Shown here: positions 3,169 through 5,340 of the stretch, piece after piece
Layout: each line of letters starts with the position of its first letter
How positions within the stretch are numbered: the first letter of the stretch is position 1
NCBI GenBank assembly: GCA_037131065.1
Contig: JBAXRT010000164.1
Coordinates: 1-5,340, forward strand
Direction of reading: 5' to 3'
Source of the DNA: JBAXRT01 sp037131065
GTDB taxonomy: Bacteria; Bacteroidota; Bacteroidia; Bacteroidales; FEN-979
Length of the DNA: 5,340 bases
Position numbers and translations under genes: made by a program
Notes under the pieces: generated by a model
What the model saw: only the letters and a program-made list of their open reading frames with translations
Databases searched by the model: none
Told to the model about the DNA's origin: nothing

Positions 3169-4386
3169 ATGAAAAAAATATCGGTGATCTTCGGTACCCG
3201 GCCGGAGGCGATCAAACTGGCGCCGGTGATCCTTGAATTAAAGAAGCACCCGGACCTCTTCCAATGCCATGTGTCTGTCACCGCCCAGCATCGCCAGATG
3301 CTCGACCAGGTACTGGAGGTTTTTGACTTCACCCCGGACACCGACCTGGACCTGATGGAAAAAGAGCAGACCCTGGCAGGGTTTACTTCAAAGGCACTGG
3401 TAGCCCTTGATCAATACCTGGCCACGGAGATGCCCGATATGGTCGTGATACAGGGTGATACCACAACGGTTTTCTGCGCAGCCCTTGCCGCCTTTTACCG
3501 GCAGATCCCGGTGGCCCATGTCGAGGCCGGACTCCGTACCGGAAATATATATTCCCCCTGGCCCGAGGAGGTCAACCGGATCCTGGCCAGCCGCCTCACC
3601 ACCCTCCATTTTGCCCCGACCGAATGGAGCCGTCAAAATCTTCTCCGGGAGGGTGTCCCGGATCAGAAGATCTTCGTTACCGGGAACACCGTCGTCGACT
3701 CCCTCCTCCTATCCCTTATCCGCATAGAAAAGAAACCGCCTTTACTACCTGGTCCAATTCAGGAGTTGATCGACAACAATCAAAGGATCGTCCTCATAAC
3801 CGGCCACCGCCGGGAAAACTTTGGCCAGGGCTTCGAGAACATCTGCACCGCAATCGCCCGGCTTGCCGAACTGTTTCCTGATGTTCATTTTGTCTACCCT
3901 GTCCATCTCAACCCCAGCGTCCAGGAACCGGTCCACCGCATACTGCAAAACTCCCTCAACCATAACATCCATCTCCCATCCCCCATCCCCTATCTCCCCT
4001 TCATAGCCCTCATGAAACACGCCTCCGTCATCCTCACCGACTCCGGCGGCATCCAGGAGGAGGCCCCCAGCCTCGGAAAACCGGTCATCGTGATGCGCGA
4101 CACCACCGAACGCCCCGAAGGGGTCGAGGCGGGAGTGGTCACGCTCGTTGGGACGGAGGTGGAGAAGATAGTAAGCGAAGTGTCGAGGTGTCTGACAGAT
4201 ACAGGATACAATGCTCACTGTGTTCGCGATCCAAGATCCAAGATACAGGATGGAGATCAGATGAAGGGTTCTCCTGCATCCTGCATCCTGCATCCTGCAT
4301 CCTGTATCAACTTCTTCAACCCCTACGGCGACGGAACCGCGTCGGTTAAGATCGTCGAAATCCTTAAAAATTACTTCAAGGTTTGA
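3169..4386 (+). CDS. wecB: UDP-N-acetylglucosamine 2-epimerase (non-hydrolysing), with C-terminal insertion
   Basis: This cytoplasmic enzyme interconverts UDP-GlcNAc and UDP-ManNAc for surface polysaccharide synthesis. The 405-residue protein matches the WecB/RffE family throughout: FGTRPEAIKLAP (8-19, R11), TAQHRQMLDQ (38-47), QGDTTT (95-100, D97), HVEAGLRTGNIYSPWPEE (117-134, E119 and E133), TGNTVVD (171-177), TGHRRENFG (211-219, H213), VYPVHLNP (242-249), DSGGIQEEAPSLGKPV (291-306) and NPYGDG (384-389). The expected catalytic acids and histidine are present. E. coli WecB has 376 residues; the excess lies mainly between the RCL at 340-342 and NPYGDG, about 28 residues made largely of heptamer-repeat DNA. 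I chose the ATG at 3169 because the family begins directly with this strand; an in-frame ATG at 3139 adds ten unrelated residues. The next gene overlaps or closely follows, suggesting a polysaccharide operon. Confidence 0.93.
   Translation: MKKISVIFGTRPEAIKLAPVILELKKHPDLFQCHVSVTAQHRQMLDQVLEVFDFTPDTDLDLMEKEQTLAGFTSKALVALDQYLATEMPDMVVIQGDTTTVFCAALAAFYRQIPVAHVEAGLRTGNIYSPWPEEVNRILASRLTTLHFAPTEWSRQNLLREGVPDQKIFVTGNTVVDSLLLSLIRIEKKPPLLPGPIQELIDNNQRIVLITGHRRENFGQGFENICTAIARLAELFPDVHFVYPVHLNPSVQEPVHRILQNSLNHNIHLPSPIPYLPFIALMKHASVILTDSGGIQEEAPSLGKPVIVMRDTTERPEGVEAGVVTLVGTEVEKIVSEVSRCLTDTGYNAHCVRDPRSKIQDGDQMKGSPASCILHPASCINFFNPYGDGTASVKIVEILKNYFKV
3970..3997. repeat. Heptamer repeat inside wecB (CATCCCC type)
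   Basis: Four in-phase heptamers, CATCTCC, CATCCCC, CATCCCC and TATCTCC, encode the residues around HLPSPIPYLP (268-277) of the epimerase. CCCATCCCCTATC (3982-3994) is identical to intergenic 820-832. The reading frame and the following YLPF motif are kept, and compared with E. coli WecB there is little net length change here. Confidence 0.65.
4198..4308. repeat. Heptamer repeat cluster with inverted arms inside wecB
   Basis: GATACAG and GATACAA (4198-4211) are followed after a gap by GATCCAA twice, GATACAG and GATGGAG (4228-4255). Then come four exact TGCATCC units (4275-4302) and TGTATC (4303-4308). GATACAGGATG (4242-4252) is the exact reverse complement of CATCCTGTATC (4298-4308), so the cluster can form a hairpin. 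It encodes residues of about 344-380 of the epimerase, an unconserved cysteine/proline-containing stretch (PASCILHPASC). Confidence 0.8.
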
Positions 4387-4460
4387 ATCCGCTTTTCTCC
4401 TTCCCGAAAAAACTGAACAGCTTCCTAGTTGAGAGGATCGATCAGACCTTCAGCGACAAG

Positions 4461-5340
4461 ATGCTGAGTCAGCGGCTGCGGCGCGGAGCCCTCTGGTCGG
4501 CCTTCGGTGCGGTGATCTCCCGGACGCTGGCCATCGCGGCTTCGATCCTGGTCGCCCGACTGGTCGGGAAGAACGACTTCGGCGGGATCGGGATCATCCA
4601 GAGTACCATCGTGATGCTCAGCTCCTTTGCCGGGTTCGGCGCCGGGATCATGGCCACAAGATTTGTTGCCCAGTATTGCCGCCACCATCCGCAGAAAGCC
4701 GGGAGCATCATCTTCCTGGCCGACTCGGTGACCTTTGTCCTGAGCCTGGTCATCTCGCTGCTCTTTTTTTTCTTCTCCGGTCCCATTGCCGCCGGGGCCC
4801 TGGCCGCCCCTGCCCTGGCCCCGTTACTGAAGATATCGGCGATCCTGCTATTTTTCAATACCCTGATCGGCACCCAGCTGGGTATCCTCACGGGATTTGA
4901 GGCCTTCAGGAAGATCGCAAGGATCAACCTGGGTATCGGCATCGCCTCCATGATATTACTGCCCCTGGGGGCCTTCATGTATGGCATCAGCGGTGCCATC
5001 TGGGCCATGACTTCGGTTGCCGTGATCAACTGGATCCTGAACCTTTTCACCCTTCGGGGGATTTACAGACAGAACAACATCCGCTATAAATTTGAATTCC
5101 GGAAGGAGGAGGCCGGCTTGCTCTGGACCTTCAATTTTCCCTCCTTCCTGAGCAGCCTGACCTTCACCAGCGCCGGATGGATCTGCAACACCATGCTGGT
5201 GAATGCCACCGGTTACGGGGAGATGGGGGTTATCAACGCCTGCAACAGCTGGTACACCGCCATCCTCTTCTTCCCCACCATCGTGAGCGGGATCATCCTG
5301 CCGGTGATGTCGGAACGGCTGGGCATCAACGAAACGGGAC
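4461..5340 (+). CDS. Wzx/RfbX-like polysaccharide flippase, 3' end cut by window
   Basis: The open frame continues to the window edge; 293 residues are visible of a family usually about 420-500 long. It resembles the polysaccharide biosynthesis (MOP superfamily) flippases that move lipid-linked sugar units across the inner membrane. The N-terminus has the family look: RRGALWSAFGAVISR, then ILVARLVGKNDFGGIGIIQST (28-48) and FAGFGAGIMATRFVA (53-67). Hydrophobic helices lie near 10-30, 42-62, 82-109, 121-142, 153-172, 174-196, 223-245 and 263-285, with a basic loop YRQNNIRYKFEFRKEE at 203-218. The ATG at 4461 puts about nine residues before helix one, but the frame is open upstream to 4368. A TTG at 4383, overlapping the wecB stop, would add 26 plausible residues (ending ERIDQTFSDK) and give direct coupling. 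Position after wecB supports a glycan-export role. The substrate is unknown. Confidence 0.85.
   Translation, partial: MLSQRLRRGALWSAFGAVISRTLAIAASILVARLVGKNDFGGIGIIQSTIVMLSSFAGFGAGIMATRFVAQYCRHHPQKAGSIIFLADSVTFVLSLVISLLFFFFSGPIAAGALAAPALAPLLKISAILLFFNTLIGTQLGILTGFEAFRKIARINLGIGIASMILLPLGAFMYGISGAIWAMTSVAVINWILNLFTLRGIYRQNNIRYKFEFRKEEAGLLWTFNFPSFLSSLTFTSAGWICNTMLVNATGYGEMGVINACNSWYTAILFFPTIVSGIILPVMSERLGINETG

Noticed and set aside
3745..4293. 182-residue minus-strand reading frame opposite wecB
   Set aside because: It is antisense to a clearly conserved epimerase, and its open length follows from the GC-rich codon usage of that gene.
4764..4771. Run of eight T residues in the flippase as a phase-variation tract
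   Set aside because: It encodes phenylalanines in a normal membrane helix and is short; chance is sufficient without evidence of length variation.
4469..5050. 193-residue minus-strand reading frame opposite the flippase
   Set aside because: The plus-strand frame has multiple membrane helices and family motifs; the antisense product is an arginine/proline/alanine-rich shadow.

Overview
The window looks like chromosomal DNA from a member of the Bacteroidetes (Bacteroidota), probably an environmental or gut-type lineage. Four intergenic sites match the Bacteroidetes -7 promoter box (TAnnTTTG), start codons lack clear Shine-Dalgarno sequences, and the spacers are full of short tandem repeats and GC-rich palindromes. 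This assignment is inferred from such signals, not from a marker gene.

Layout. Positions 1-555 hold no credible gene but are dense in repeats: heptamer arrays, a nested inverted-repeat element and a GC-rich palindrome. At 556-783 is a small HicB-type antitoxin gene. Its 3' end runs, in another reading frame, into what reads as the last 17 codons of a HicA toxin gene, so this appears to be a toxin-antitoxin pair ruined by an internal deletion. Positions 784-1001 carry more heptamers, a TTTATC-spaced array with a strong hairpin, and a good promoter. Then comes a compact AbiE operon: abiEi (antitoxin/repressor, 1002-1619) overlaps abiEii (nucleotidyltransferase toxin, 1616-2398) by four bases. 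A converging minus-strand gene (2414-2851) encodes a small secreted protein of unknown function. A repeat-rich spacer of about 320 bases follows, and then a plus-strand surface-polysaccharide operon begins: wecB-type UDP-GlcNAc 2-epimerase (3169-4386) and a Wzx/RfbX-like membrane flippase running off the right edge.

How the parts fit. WecB would supply UDP-ManNAc for a glycan repeat unit and the flippase would move the lipid-linked unit across the inner membrane, so the right side is probably the start of an O-antigen, capsule or exopolysaccharide cluster. The left side is an accessory zone with one intact abortive-infection/toxin-antitoxin module and one decayed one. By eye, base composition shifts from AT-richer around hicB and abiE to clearly GC-richer in wecB and the flippase.

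The most unusual signal is a family of 7-bp-period tandem repeats, mostly of the form GATNNNN on one strand. It recurs in nearly every intergenic gap and also sits inside the wecB reading frame at two places. At one of them it appears to add about 28 residues just before the conserved NPYGDG motif. I see no wholly new multi-gene system.
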